Assembly (NCBI GenBank): GCA_002482865.1
Contig: DLGU01000137.1
Span: 1 to 7,389, forward strand
Direction: 5' to 3'
Origin: Porphyrobacter sp. UBA7686
Lineage (GTDB): Bacteria; Pseudomonadota; Alphaproteobacteria; Sphingomonadales; Sphingomonadaceae
Length of the DNA: 7,389 nt
Shown: one piece after another, positions 1-6,000 of the stretch
How positions within the stretch are numbered: position 1 is the first letter of the stretch
Layout of the letters: the number at the start of each line of letters is the position of its first letter
The notes under the pieces: generated by a model
Told to the model about the DNA's origin: nothing
Databases searched by the model: none
The model's input: only the letters and a program-made list of their open reading frames with translations
Translations under genes and position numbers: made by a program

Positions 1-1
1 G

Positions 2-679
2 CAGATGGCGCTGGTCGGAGCGTTGGAACCGGGTTTGGCGGGCGAAGCGCTCGCCGCTGCGCTGGGCCGCGCCGCCGGACGGCTTGGCGCGGGCGACCGC
101 GAAGCGCGCTGGAGCGCCTATCAGCGCGATGACGGCACGGTCGTGTTCGAACGCCTGTGGCGCGGTGTGAAGGACGTGCACGAAATCGACGCGCGCTTCC
201 TCGTCAGCACCGAAGCGCACAAGCTCCACGGCCTCGCCGCCGCGCAGGCCGATGCCTATGCCTCGCCCGTCCGCCTGGTGCGCGCGGGCGACGTGACGGA
301 CGAGCCGGAGGCTGACACCACCCTTGGCGCCGAGGCGATCGAAGGCGATCCCTTCGCCGGAGAGGCCGAACAGGTCGCAGCCCCCCCGCCCCTGCCTCAG
401 GACGATGGGATCAGCCGCCCGAGCCAGCTGCTCGACGCGATCTTCGCCGCCGGGCGCAAGGGCCTCGCGATTGCCCGCTACAAGGGTCTGGGCGAAATGA
501 ATGCCGAGCAATTGTGGGAAACCACGCTCGATCCCGAAGCCCGCGTGCTGCTGCAAGTGAAGGTCGAGGATGCCGACGTGACCGACGAAATCTTCACCCG
601 TCTGATGGGCGATATCGTCGAACCGCGGCGCGAGTTCATTCAGGATAACGCCCTTAACGTCGCCAATCTCGACGTCTAA
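2..679 (+). CDS. gyrB: DNA gyrase subunit B, C-terminal part (5' end outside window)
   Basis: GyrB is the ATPase subunit of DNA gyrase, which with GyrA introduces negative supercoils. Only the last 225 or so codons are here; the frame is open to the left edge, so the ATG at 5 is an internal Met and not the start. The end carries the GyrB C-terminal signature: [20 protein letters not shown] (about residues 158-177 counted from the ATG at 5), then [20 protein letters not shown] and the ending [10 protein letters not shown]. This ending separates it from the paralogue ParE. A Pro- and acid-rich stretch (about residues 100-137) lies just before [15 protein letters not shown] read it as a variable loop within the normal protein. 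The AI-2E permease gene follows 13 bases after the stop. Confidence 0.95.
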   Translation, partial: QMALVGALEPGLAGEALAAALGRAAGRLGAGDREARWSAYQRDDGTVVFERLWRGVKDVHEIDARFLVSTEAHKLHGLAAAQADAYASPVRLVRAGDVTDEPEADTTLGAEAIEGDPFAGEAEQVAAPPPLPQDDGISRPSQLLDAIFAAGRKGLAIARYKGLGEMNAEQLWETTLDPEARVLLQVKVEDADVTDEIFTRLMGDIVEPRREFIQDNALNVANLDV

Positions 680-683
680 ATCC

Positions 684-687
684 GGAG
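684..687 (+). promoter_or_regulatory. Ribosome binding site of the AI-2E permease gene
   Basis: GGAG lies 5 bases before the ATG at 693, within the 13-base gap after the gyrB stop. It supports that ATG as the start. No promoter fits in the gap, so the gene probably depends on transcription from gyrB. Confidence 0.6.
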
Positions 688-692
688 CATCA

Positions 693-1835
693 ATGGCGAC
701 CCAGCCCCACCGTACCGAGGAACTGCAACAGACCAGCTTTCTGATCATCCTCGCGGTGGTCACGCTACTGATGGCCGTGGTGATCTATCCCTTCGCCCAG
801 CCCCTGTTGTGGGCGGGGCTGGCGGCGATCATGTTCCAGCCGCTTTACCGCGATGTGCTGCGGCGCATGCGCGGGCGGCGCAATCCGGCCGCTGGGCTGT
901 CGTTGTTGATCATCTTCATCCTGGTGCTGGTGCCCGCGGCATGGGTCGCCTCGATGGTGATCCAGCAGGCCTTTGTGTTGGTCACCACGCTGCAACAGCA
1001 GCCAATCGACCTCGCGGTGCTGTTCGATACGGTTTACACGCGGCTGCCGCAGTTCGCCCGCGAAGCGGTGGATCGCAGCGGCTGGGCCGATATCGCAATG
1101 GTGCAGACGCGCTTGCAGGAACTGCTCACCGAAAGCGCCGGGATGATCGCATCGCAGGCCGTCTCGATCGGCAGCGGGGCGCTGAGCTTCTTCCTCTCCT
1201 TCGGCGTGGCACTGTATGTGATGTTCTTCCTGCTGCGCGATGGCGAGCGGATCGGGCGCACCGTGCTGTGCGCTGTCCCGGTCGAACGCAGCATCGCTGA
1301 CCGGCTGGCGGAGCGGTTCCTCGGTATCGTGCGTGCCACGATCAAGGGCACCGGCGTCGTCGCACTGGTGCAGGGCGCGCTCGGCACGGTGACGCTGATG
1401 ATCGCGGGTGTGCCATCTGCGCTGCTGTTCGGCGTCATCATGGCGATCTTCGCGCTCGTCCCGGTGATCGGATCGGGCGCAGTGTGGGTGCCGGCCGGGC
1501 TGTATTTGCTGATTACGGGCGAGACTTGGCAGGGACTATTCGTGCTGCTGACCGGCTTCTTCGTCATCTCGTCGGCCGACAATGTGCTGCGCCCGATTCT
1601 GGTTGGCCGCGACACCGGGATCCCTGACTGGATCATCCTCATCACCACACTGGGCGGGATCAGCTTCGTCGGGTTTTCGGGCATCGTGCTCGGGCCGCTG
1701 GTGGCGGGGCTGTTCCTCGCGAGCTGGTCGATCCTGCGCGAACAGCGCGAGCAGGACGAGGAAATGGTGCGCCAGCACGGCATCTCGGTCGACGCTTCGG
1801 GCCACTCGCCTGATAGTCCCGCTGCGGCTGGCTGA
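693..1835 (+). CDS. AI-2E family transporter (PerM-like permease)
   Basis: A 380-residue inner-membrane protein of the AI-2E/PerM family (PF01594). Members are proposed exporters or secondary transporters; few have a proven substrate, so AI-2 transport should not be assumed. Layout: a short cytoplasmic N-terminus; paired membrane segments at about 15-50; a third at about 67-92; a soluble stretch at about 100-150; a segment at about 155-181 ending in the family-typical FLLRDG (179-184); then several segments from about 217 to 346. The signature DNVLRP is at 296-301, followed by LVG. Length and architecture are normal for the family. The C-terminal tail after about 350 is charged and then Ser/Pro/Ala-rich. 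The start is set by the GGAG just upstream. The metalloprotease gene begins 3 bases after its stop, in the same frame. Confidence 0.9.
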   Translation: MATQPHRTEELQQTSFLIILAVVTLLMAVVIYPFAQPLLWAGLAAIMFQPLYRDVLRRMRGRRNPAAGLSLLIIFILVLVPAAWVASMVIQQAFVLVTTLQQQPIDLAVLFDTVYTRLPQFAREAVDRSGWADIAMVQTRLQELLTESAGMIASQAVSIGSGALSFFLSFGVALYVMFFLLRDGERIGRTVLCAVPVERSIADRLAERFLGIVRATIKGTGVVALVQGALGTVTLMIAGVPSALLFGVIMAIFALVPVIGSGAVWVPAGLYLLITGETWQGLFVLLTGFFVISSADNVLRPILVGRDTGIPDWIILITTLGGISFVGFSGIVLGPLVAGLFLASWSILREQREQDEEMVRQHGISVDASGHSPDSPAAAG

Positions 1836-1838
1836 CCC

Positions 1839-2624
1839 GTGCAGCCGCTTGTCACTCCCGGCTCGCAAGGTGAAGCGATCGGACGGCTGGTCGTCGCCGG
1901 TCTGGTGGTGACAATGCTGCCCGCGCTGCCCTTCGGTGCCTACCTCATCTACCCCTTCGCGATCCTGACGACGTGGTTCCACGAAATGGGTCACGGCCTC
2001 ACCGCAATGCTGCTCGGCCAGCATTTCGAGCAGCTGATGATCTTCCCCAATGGCTCGGGTGTGGCCGAGAGTCAGGTTTCGGGTGAGGCGTCGCGCTTCA
2101 CCCATGCGGCGATTGCCGCAGGCGGCCCGATTGCGCCGAGCGCTGTGGGCGCGCTGTTGATCGTGGCCAGCGCCCATCCCAAGGCGTGGCGGCCGGTGCT
2201 GTGGCTGTCCGCAGCGGTGATCCTTGGCAGCGTGCTGATCTGGGTGCGCTCGCTGACCGGGTTGTGGGTGCTGCCGCTGGTCGCCGGGATCCTCGGCCTG
2301 ATCGCATGGCGTGCCTCCCCTGCCTTTGCGCGCTTCAGCCTGCAATTCCTGGGTGTGCTCGGCGCCATGTCGATGCTGCGGGATTTCAATTACCTGTTCA
2401 CCGAGCAGGGGATGGTGGACGGGCAGGCGATGATGTCGGACACCGGACAGATCGAGGCTGCACTGGGCCTTCCGCACTGGTTCTGGGCCGGGGTGATCCT
2501 GCTGATCTCGGGCGTGATGGTGGGCGCGGCGCTCAAGTATGCGCTCGCCGAACACCGGTTGCGCCCGCCGCCAAGGAAGCTGCCCGCCAACGTGCTGCAA
2601 TTCAAGCGGGACCCCAAACGCTGA
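1839..2624 (+). CDS. M50B-like membrane zinc metalloprotease
   Basis: A 261-residue membrane protein of the M50B-like family (PF13398), related to site-2 proteases that cut within or near the membrane. The zinc motif HEMGH is at residues 48-52, at the end of the first hydrophobic segment (about 18-47). AAGGPIAPS follows at 93-101, matching the Gly-rich stretch after the HExxH motif in this family. Membrane segments lie at about 97-111, 119-135, 141-157, 166-180 and 213-233. MLRDFNYLF at 179-187 and SDTGQIEAALGLPHWFW at 200-216 resemble the family's C-terminal conserved region; Asp182 is a candidate third zinc ligand. The start is a GTG 3 bases after the upstream stop, with only a weak ribosome site, so translational coupling is likely. 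Its substrate is unknown. A true start slightly further in, before residue 18, cannot be excluded. Confidence 0.85.
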   Translation: MQPLVTPGSQGEAIGRLVVAGLVVTMLPALPFGAYLIYPFAILTTWFHEMGHGLTAMLLGQHFEQLMIFPNGSGVAESQVSGEASRFTHAAIAAGGPIAPSAVGALLIVASAHPKAWRPVLWLSAAVILGSVLIWVRSLTGLWVLPLVAGILGLIAWRASPAFARFSLQFLGVLGAMSMLRDFNYLFTEQGMVDGQAMMSDTGQIEAALGLPHWFWAGVILLISGVMVGAALKYALAEHRLRPPPRKLPANVLQFKRDPKR

Positions 2625-2671
2625 CGCTTTCGGCAGTCCCGCTGGCCGCGCTGGGGCGGTAAAGCATCGCC

Positions 2672-3181
2672 ATGGACATGATCGAACTCGCCGACCGGCT
2701 CGCCATTGCCGAAACCCTTGCGCTCTATTGCCGCGGGATCGACCGCTGCGATCCCGAACAGCTCGCCGCAGTGTTCACGCCTGACGCCCTGATCGACTAT
2801 GGCGACGGCGCGAAGCCCATCGCCGAGGTGATCCCCGGGCTGATGGCGGGCCTCGGCTCGATGCGGCTGACACAGCACAATATCAGCAACACCGTGATCC
2901 GGATCGCAGGCCTGACCGCACGGGCCGAGACCAACTGCGTGGCGCTCCACATCATCCCCACGCCCGATGGCGAGATCGAGCTGGTGGTCGGCGGGCGCTA
3001 TCTCGACACGCTGGCGAAGCGCGAGGGCCGCTGGCAGATCGCCGAGCGGCTCTATGTCATGGACTGGAACCGCACTGCGCCTGCGACAATGCAGCTGGAA
3101 GGCGGGCTGTTCGATGGCTTGCAGCGCCGCGGCGCGCGCGGGGCAGCCGATCCGTCAGCAGCGTGGTGGGAAGCGGCTTAG
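2672..3181 (+). CDS. NTF2-like / SnoaL-like domain protein
   Basis: A 169-residue soluble protein with the cone-shaped alpha+beta NTF2 fold, SnoaL_4 type (PF13577). The family includes dehydratases, isomerases, small dioxygenase subunits and non-catalytic ligand binders, so no reaction can be assigned. Visible features: an N-terminal helix ending in ALYCRGIDRCD (17-27); LAAVFTPDALIDYG (31-44), the first strand region; TQHNISN (67-73), whose His-Asn is common in the subgroup; and the closing strands GGRYLDTLAKREGRWQIAER (108-127) and YVMDW (128-132). The tail after about 150 is variable. ATG 2672 is chosen; a second ATG two codons on is possible. The ribosome site is weak (GGGG at 2653-2656). 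Its TAG stop overlaps the stop of the convergent TetR gene. Confidence 0.85.
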   Translation: MDMIELADRLAIAETLALYCRGIDRCDPEQLAAVFTPDALIDYGDGAKPIAEVIPGLMAGLGSMRLTQHNISNTVIRIAGLTARAETNCVALHIIPTPDGEIELVVGGRYLDTLAKREGRWQIAERLYVMDWNRTAPATMQLEGGLFDGLQRRGARGAADPSAAWWEAA

Positions 3182-3816
3182 GACGCAACCTTCAGCGTAT
3201 TCACGCCCGAGGCATCGGCCCCGGCCTCACCCGACAAGCCAATGAACATCGTGTCGACAATCCGCGCCAGCTTCTTCTCGGACAGCTTGTCACCGAGATA
3301 GATCAGCGCATCGGGCAGAGTGTAGTTCGAGATCATCTGGTTGATCAGCGACAGCGCCTCATCAATCTCCAGCCCGGCGAAATAGCCATCAGCCTGCGCC
3401 TCGGCGATCAGCTCGCACAGGTAGTGATCGGCCAGATCGACGTAAGAGCGAACGCGCTCGAAATTGGCCGCGCCCATTTCGCACAGGATGCTGAAAAAGT
3501 GCGGATCGGCGCGGAACCGCTCTTGCGAGATCACGAAGCGGCGGCGGAAGAACTCGTACATCTTGCGCGGCGGCGGCAAGTTGGAGGCGAGCACTTCTTC
3601 CATCACCTGCAACTGCGGGGCGAACCAGGTCTGCGCAACCACATCGAACAGGTCGTCGTAATCGGCGAACAGCGCTTCAAAGCGCGCACGAGTCAGCCCG
3701 CTTTCGGCCATGGCGACAGTCCACGGGATTTCCGAGCCGCGCTCCTTGACCAGATCGAGCACATGCCGCGCGATCCGCTCGCGCTCGGCTTCCCGGGCCG
3801 TTTCGTTCAATCCCAT
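3178..3816 (-). CDS. TetR/AcrR family transcriptional regulator
   Basis: A 212-residue protein with an N-terminal DNA-binding helix-turn-helix and an all-helical C-terminal ligand/dimer domain, as in TetR family repressors. The HTH region runs over about residues 12-60: ARHVLDLVKERG, then PWTVAMAESGLTRARFEALF (31-50), then ADYDDLFDVVAQTWF. The order helix, turn, then aromatic/acidic F.DYDDLF fits TetR_N. The ligand is unknown. The frame is open further upstream to an ATG at 3918, but the ATG at 3816 is preferred because an AGGAGG lies 10 bases before it and the TetR fold begins right after it, whereas the extension is unlike the family and has no ribosome site. It lies downstream of the acyltransferase-DUF1295 pair on the same strand and may regulate them or itself; this is inference. 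Confidence 0.85.
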   Translation of the reverse strand: MGLNETAREAERERIARHVLDLVKERGSEIPWTVAMAESGLTRARFEALFADYDDLFDVVAQTWFAPQLQVMEEVLASNLPPPRKMYEFFRRRFVISQERFRADPHFFSILCEMGAANFERVRSYVDLADHYLCELIAEAQADGYFAGLEIDEALSLINQMISNYTLPDALIYLGDKLSEKKLARIVDTMFIGLSGEAGADASGVNTLKVAS

Positions 3817-3826
3817 GTCGATCGCG

Positions 3827-3832
3827 CCTCCT
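3827..3832 (-). promoter_or_regulatory. Ribosome binding site deciding the TetR gene start
   Basis: A perfect AGGAGG on the minus strand, 10 bases upstream of the ATG at 3816. It is the strongest ribosome site in the window and favours the shorter, 212-residue TetR protein over the 246-residue reading from 3918. Confidence 0.75.
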
Positions 3833-3844
3833 CGCGCAAGCGCT

Positions 3845-3850
3845 AACATA
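3845..3850 (-). promoter_or_regulatory. Possible -10 element of the TetR gene
   Basis: TATGTT on the minus strand, about 30 bases before the ATG at 3816. A start of transcription near 3837 would leave a leader of about 20 bases holding the AGGAGG. The matching -35 (TTCCGG at a 17-base spacing) is poor, so this is a weak call. Confidence 0.3.
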
Positions 3851-3940
3851 GGCGAAGCGGGCGCAGGCCGGAAGAGGCGCTCGTCGATTTTTGTGCGACG
3901 CAGCAAGGGAAAGGTCATGGGGGAGAGACGGTTGAGCGTC

Positions 3941-4741
3941 CTATCCGTTCCGCGGCGGCCTCGGGAAAAACGCCGAAGTGCGGCGCTTGTAGTCGGCGTA
4001 TTTGTCGCCCTTGGTCTTGTCGAGGCCCTTCTCCAGCAGAGTCACGCCCGACCATTTGGTGAGCGTGAAGCTGAGGAACAGCGGGCCGATGATCGTCGCC
4101 AGTGCGTACCACCAACCGGCCGCAGCGCAGGCGAGCCAGATGCCCCACCACGCGGCAAAATCGCCGAAATAGTTGGGGTGGCGGGTGTAGCGCCACAGCC
4201 CGGTGTCGAGCACCTTGCCATGATTGGCGGGGTCAGCCTTGAAGCGGGTCAGCTGCCAATCGCCGACCCATTCGAAGAACACGCCGATGCTCCATAGGGC
4301 GAAACCGGCCCATGCCAGCGGCGGGATCGGGGCAGGCGCACCACTCGCCAGAATGCCGACCTGCGCCGGTGACGACACCGCAAACAGCAGCACCGCCTGC
4401 ATCAGCCACACCCGCGTCAGCGCGGCGCGGGCGAAGTTCCCAGCTTCGCGATCCTTCTTGAGGATCATCTTGTAGCGCTTGTCCTCGCCTTCCTTGCGCC
4501 AGCGCAGGAACAGATAACCGCCGAGCCGGAAGCCCCAGGCCGCCGTCATCAGCATGATCAGCGTCGCCAGCGCGCCCGGGCCGCCCGGCACGTGCAGCCA
4601 GCTGGCCACCGCAAGGATCGCCATCCCCGCGCCCCAGAAGGCGTCGATGAAGCTGACATCGTCGATTGTCACGCTGATCGCCCACTGGATCAGCACCAGC
4701 ACCAGCAGGATCGCGGCATTCAGGGCGAGGAGTTCAAACAT
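3941..4741 (-). CDS. DUF1295 family integral membrane protein (steroid 5-alpha-reductase-like)
   Basis: A 266-residue polytopic membrane protein of the DUF1295 family (PF06966), which shares its fold with steroid 5-alpha-reductases and isoprenylcysteine methyltransferases. The substrate is not known; lipid or isoprenoid chemistry is an inference. Membrane segments lie at about 5-25, 32-50, 57-80, 108-126, 140-158, 195-213 and 214-228. The family signature LDTGLWRYTRHPNYFGD is at 178-194, the region that binds cofactor in related enzymes. A charged loop (WRKEGEDKRYKMILKKDRE, 81-99) sits between segments, and the basic C-terminal stretch YADYKRRTSAFFPRPPR is typical. ATG 4741 is chosen with GGAAAG just upstream; a TTG at 4756 is a less likely alternative. 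The start overlaps the acyltransferase stop by 8 bases, so the two genes are probably translationally coupled. Confidence 0.9.
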   Translation of the reverse strand: MFELLALNAAILLVLVLIQWAISVTIDDVSFIDAFWGAGMAILAVASWLHVPGGPGALATLIMLMTAAWGFRLGGYLFLRWRKEGEDKRYKMILKKDREAGNFARAALTRVWLMQAVLLFAVSSPAQVGILASGAPAPIPPLAWAGFALWSIGVFFEWVGDWQLTRFKADPANHGKVLDTGLWRYTRHPNYFGDFAAWWGIWLACAAAGWWYALATIIGPLFLSFTLTKWSGVTLLEKGLDKTKGDKYADYKRRTSAFFPRPPRNG

Positions 4742-5393
4742 CGTTCTTTCCGGCAATAATGTCGCGCGCCTGTTGTTCGAGCACCTTGAAGCGCTCGTAA
4801 TCGGGCAGCTTGGAGCGGAACCATTCGGCGATTTTCAGCAGGTCCTCACCATAATTGCCGGTCGGCAGCATTGGCGGGCCAAAGCTGACGACCTTGGCGG
4901 CGTTATCGGCAAAGGCGGGGACGATCGGGACATTCGCTGCGCGGGCGATATGGTAGAAGCCGGAGCGCCACTTGCCGTCCGACTTGCGGGTGCCTTCACA
5001 GGCGATCACCAGCGCCAGTTCATCGCGCGCGGCGAATTCGGCGGCGACCTGTTCGGTGGCATTGGCCTTGGCGGTGCGGTCCACCGGGATGCCGCCCATA
5101 TCGAGCATGAAGTTCTTCATGATCCCCTGGAACAGCGTGTGCTTGCCCATGAAATTGGGCTTCACGCCTTCCTCATGGGTCGCGCCGGTGAAGAACACGA
5201 AATCCCAGTTCGAGGTATGCGGCGCGCCGGCCAGCACATACTTCTTGAGATGCTTGGGAAGGGGGGAGTCAATCCTCCACCCCCGCGCATACCAGATGGC
5301 CAGAATGATCCGCCGCACGATGCGCGAAAGCAGCGTGGGCTTGCGCACGGGCGCAGTGTTCAATGGTTTGTGCAAGCGGTGCGCCCCTCCCAA
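4734..5393 (-). CDS. Lysophospholipid acyltransferase family protein (PlsC-like)
   Basis: A protein of up to 219 residues with the glycerophosphate acyltransferase fold, which transfers acyl groups to lysophospholipids or similar acceptors at the membrane. Motif I is the H-x4-D pair His59-Asp64 in APHTSNWDF (57-65), the catalytic dyad. Motif II/III-like GGIPVDR is at 100-106, EGTR at 133-136 with SGFYHIA after it, and VPIVPA at 155-160. The HTSNWD form places it in a compact bacterial subgroup rather than with classical PlsC (NHxSxxD); the true acceptor is unknown. The start is uncertain: no ATG is available, only TTG 5393, TTG 5375 (GGGAGGGG about 8 bases before it), TTG 5363 or GTG 5348. 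An amphipathic basic helix (about 22-38) precedes the catalytic domain. It forms a coupled pair with the DUF1295 gene. Confidence 0.88.
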   Translation of the reverse strand: MGGAHRLHKPLNTAPVRKPTLLSRIVRRIILAIWYARGWRIDSPLPKHLKKYVLAGAPHTSNWDFVFFTGATHEEGVKPNFMGKHTLFQGIMKNFMLDMGGIPVDRTAKANATEQVAAEFAARDELALVIACEGTRKSDGKWRSGFYHIARAANVPIVPAFADNAAKVVSFGPPMLPTGNYGEDLLKIAEWFRSKLPDYERFKVLEQQARDIIAGKNDV

Positions 5394-5450
5394 AGGCTTG
5401 ACCCTTGTGGCTTAACTTGGGTTAGATACGCAAGGGGGCGGGGGAGGGTT

Positions 5451-5879
5451 TCAATCCTCCCCGAGCTCGCTCGGGGAGGGGGACCGCCCGCGCAGCGGGT
5501 GGTGGAGGGGCAAATACGCCGCCATGTGACGCACAATCGCTTCGGCTGTGGCAAAGGGATCGGACAAAACCTCGCTGGCGGGCACCCGCAATGTAATAAT
5601 CCCCGCATTTTCAAACCACGCGTCGCGCGCTGCATCACGTTGCGGCCCATCACCGTACCCATGCGCCGCGCCATCAATCTCGATCGCCAGGCGCGCATCG
5701 GAGCAGTAGAAGTCGAGAACATAGGGCCCAGATGGGTGTTGACGCCGAAACTTGAGGCCACCGGGGCGTTTCCGAAGTTGTTCCCACAACAGCACTTCGG
5801 GCAAGGACATGGACTTGCGCAGGCGGCGGGCCTTGCGGACGGTGCCGGTTGTCGCTTGTGGCGCTAAGTCTTTGAACAT
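5451..5879 (-). CDS. DUF559 endonuclease-fold protein (Vsr-like), flanked by palindromic repeats
   Basis: A 142-residue protein of the DUF559 family (PF04480), related to very-short-patch-repair (Vsr) endonucleases and the PD-(D/E)XK superfamily. Visible in order: MSLPEVLLWEQLRKR (24-38, with Glu28), GLKFRRQHP (41-49), YVLDFYC (53-59, with the active-site-like Asp56), LAIEIDG (64-70, with Glu67 and Asp69), His73, RDAARDAWFENAGI (81-94) and LRVPASEV (97-104). The key acidic residues are all present, so it looks intact. Biological function is not established for the family. The core ends at about residue 123; Pro124-Asp142 are encoded by a repeat unit. The ATG at 5879 is used because the GGAGGGGG lying 8 bases upstream is part of another repeat unit, and the frame further upstream only reads through repeats. 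Confidence 0.85.
   Translation of the reverse strand: MFKDLAPQATTGTVRKARRLRKSMSLPEVLLWEQLRKRPGGLKFRRQHPSGPYVLDFYCSDARLAIEIDGAAHGYGDGPQRDAARDAWFENAGIITLRVPASEVLSDPFATAEAIVRHMAAYLPLHHPLRGRSPSPSELGED
5453..5510. repeat. Palindromic repeat unit (A-B order), overlapping the DUF559 3' end
   Basis: Two hairpins in tandem. Hairpin A: arms 5456-5466 (CCTCCCCGAGC) and 5469-5479, 11 perfect pairs, 2-base loop. Hairpin B: arms 5483-5491 (ACCGCCCGC) and 5495-5503 (GCGGGTGGT), 9 pairs including one G-T, 3-base loop; then the edge GGAGGGG. On the plus strand the order is A then B, opposite to the units at 5889-5940 and 5944-5997. It encodes residues 124-142 of the DUF559 protein and reaches its stop codon. 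Confidence 0.85.
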
Positions 5880-5887
5880 TATGGAGT

Positions 5888-5895
5888 CCCCCTCC
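5888..5895 (-). promoter_or_regulatory. Repeat-derived ribosome binding site of the DUF559 gene
   Basis: On the minus strand this reads GGAGGGGG and ends 8 bases before the ATG at 5879. It is the conserved edge of the palindromic repeat unit at 5889-5940, so the repeat supplies the translation signal. Confidence 0.55.
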
Positions 5896-5940
5896 ACCAT
5901 GCTTCGCATGGTCCCCCTCCACGCGCAAGCTCGGGAAGAA
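5889..5940. repeat. Palindromic repeat unit (B-A order), A half decayed
   Basis: The edge CCCCTCC is followed by hairpin B with arms ACCATGC (5896-5902) and GCATGGT (5906-5912), a perfect 7-pair stem with loop TTC. The A half (5916-5939) differs from the intact copies at four positions, two per arm, so its stem is broken. It lies 9 bases upstream of the DUF559 start. Confidence 0.8.
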
Positions 5941-5943
5941 ACC

Positions 5944-5997
5944 CCCCTCCACCACCCTGCGGGTGGTCCCCCTCCCCGAGCAAGCTCGGGGAGGATT
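5944..5997. repeat. Palindromic repeat unit (B-A order), intact
   Basis: The edge CCCCTCC is followed by hairpin B with arms ACCACCC (5951-5957) and GGGTGGT (5961-5967), loop TGC, and hairpin A with arms CCTCCCCGAGC (5971-5981) and GCTCGGGGAGG (5984-5994), 11 perfect pairs, loop AA. Read on the minus strand, its first 33 bases match the unit at 5453-5510 with one difference, in the hairpin A loop. The two copies form an inverted pair around the DUF559 gene. Confidence 0.85.
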
Positions 5998-6000
5998 ATT

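Noticed and set aside
1536..2600. A 354-codon minus-strand open frame
   Set aside because: Antisense to the permease and the metalloprotease, rich in His, Arg and Gln with no recognisable motif. A shadow frame.
3817..3918. N-terminal extension of the TetR protein starting at 3918
   Set aside because: No ribosome site before 3918, and the added 34 residues lie outside the TetR fold; ATG 3816 has a perfect AGGAGG.
3927..3940. Terminator after the DUF1295 gene
   Set aside because: Only a 4-base stem (GACG/CGTC) with no T-run following on the minus strand.
5434..5448. G-quadruplex or competing stem in the run of G tracts before the repeat
   Set aside because: There are only three close G runs, with the next about 25 bases away inside hairpin A. 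The GGGGAGG at 5441-5447 region could pair with CCTCCCC at 5456-5462, but hairpin A is far more stable.
5423..5454. Promoter for the acyltransferase (TTGAAA and TATCTA on the minus strand)
   Set aside because: The spacing is 20 bases, too long for a good sigma-70 promoter, and the -35 would lie on the DUF559 stop. Not strong enough to annotate.
4554..5867. A 437-codon plus-strand open frame
   Set aside because: It runs antisense across parts of DUF1295, the acyltransferase and DUF559, all with clear family motifs. Its own translation shows no domain. It is a high-GC shadow frame.
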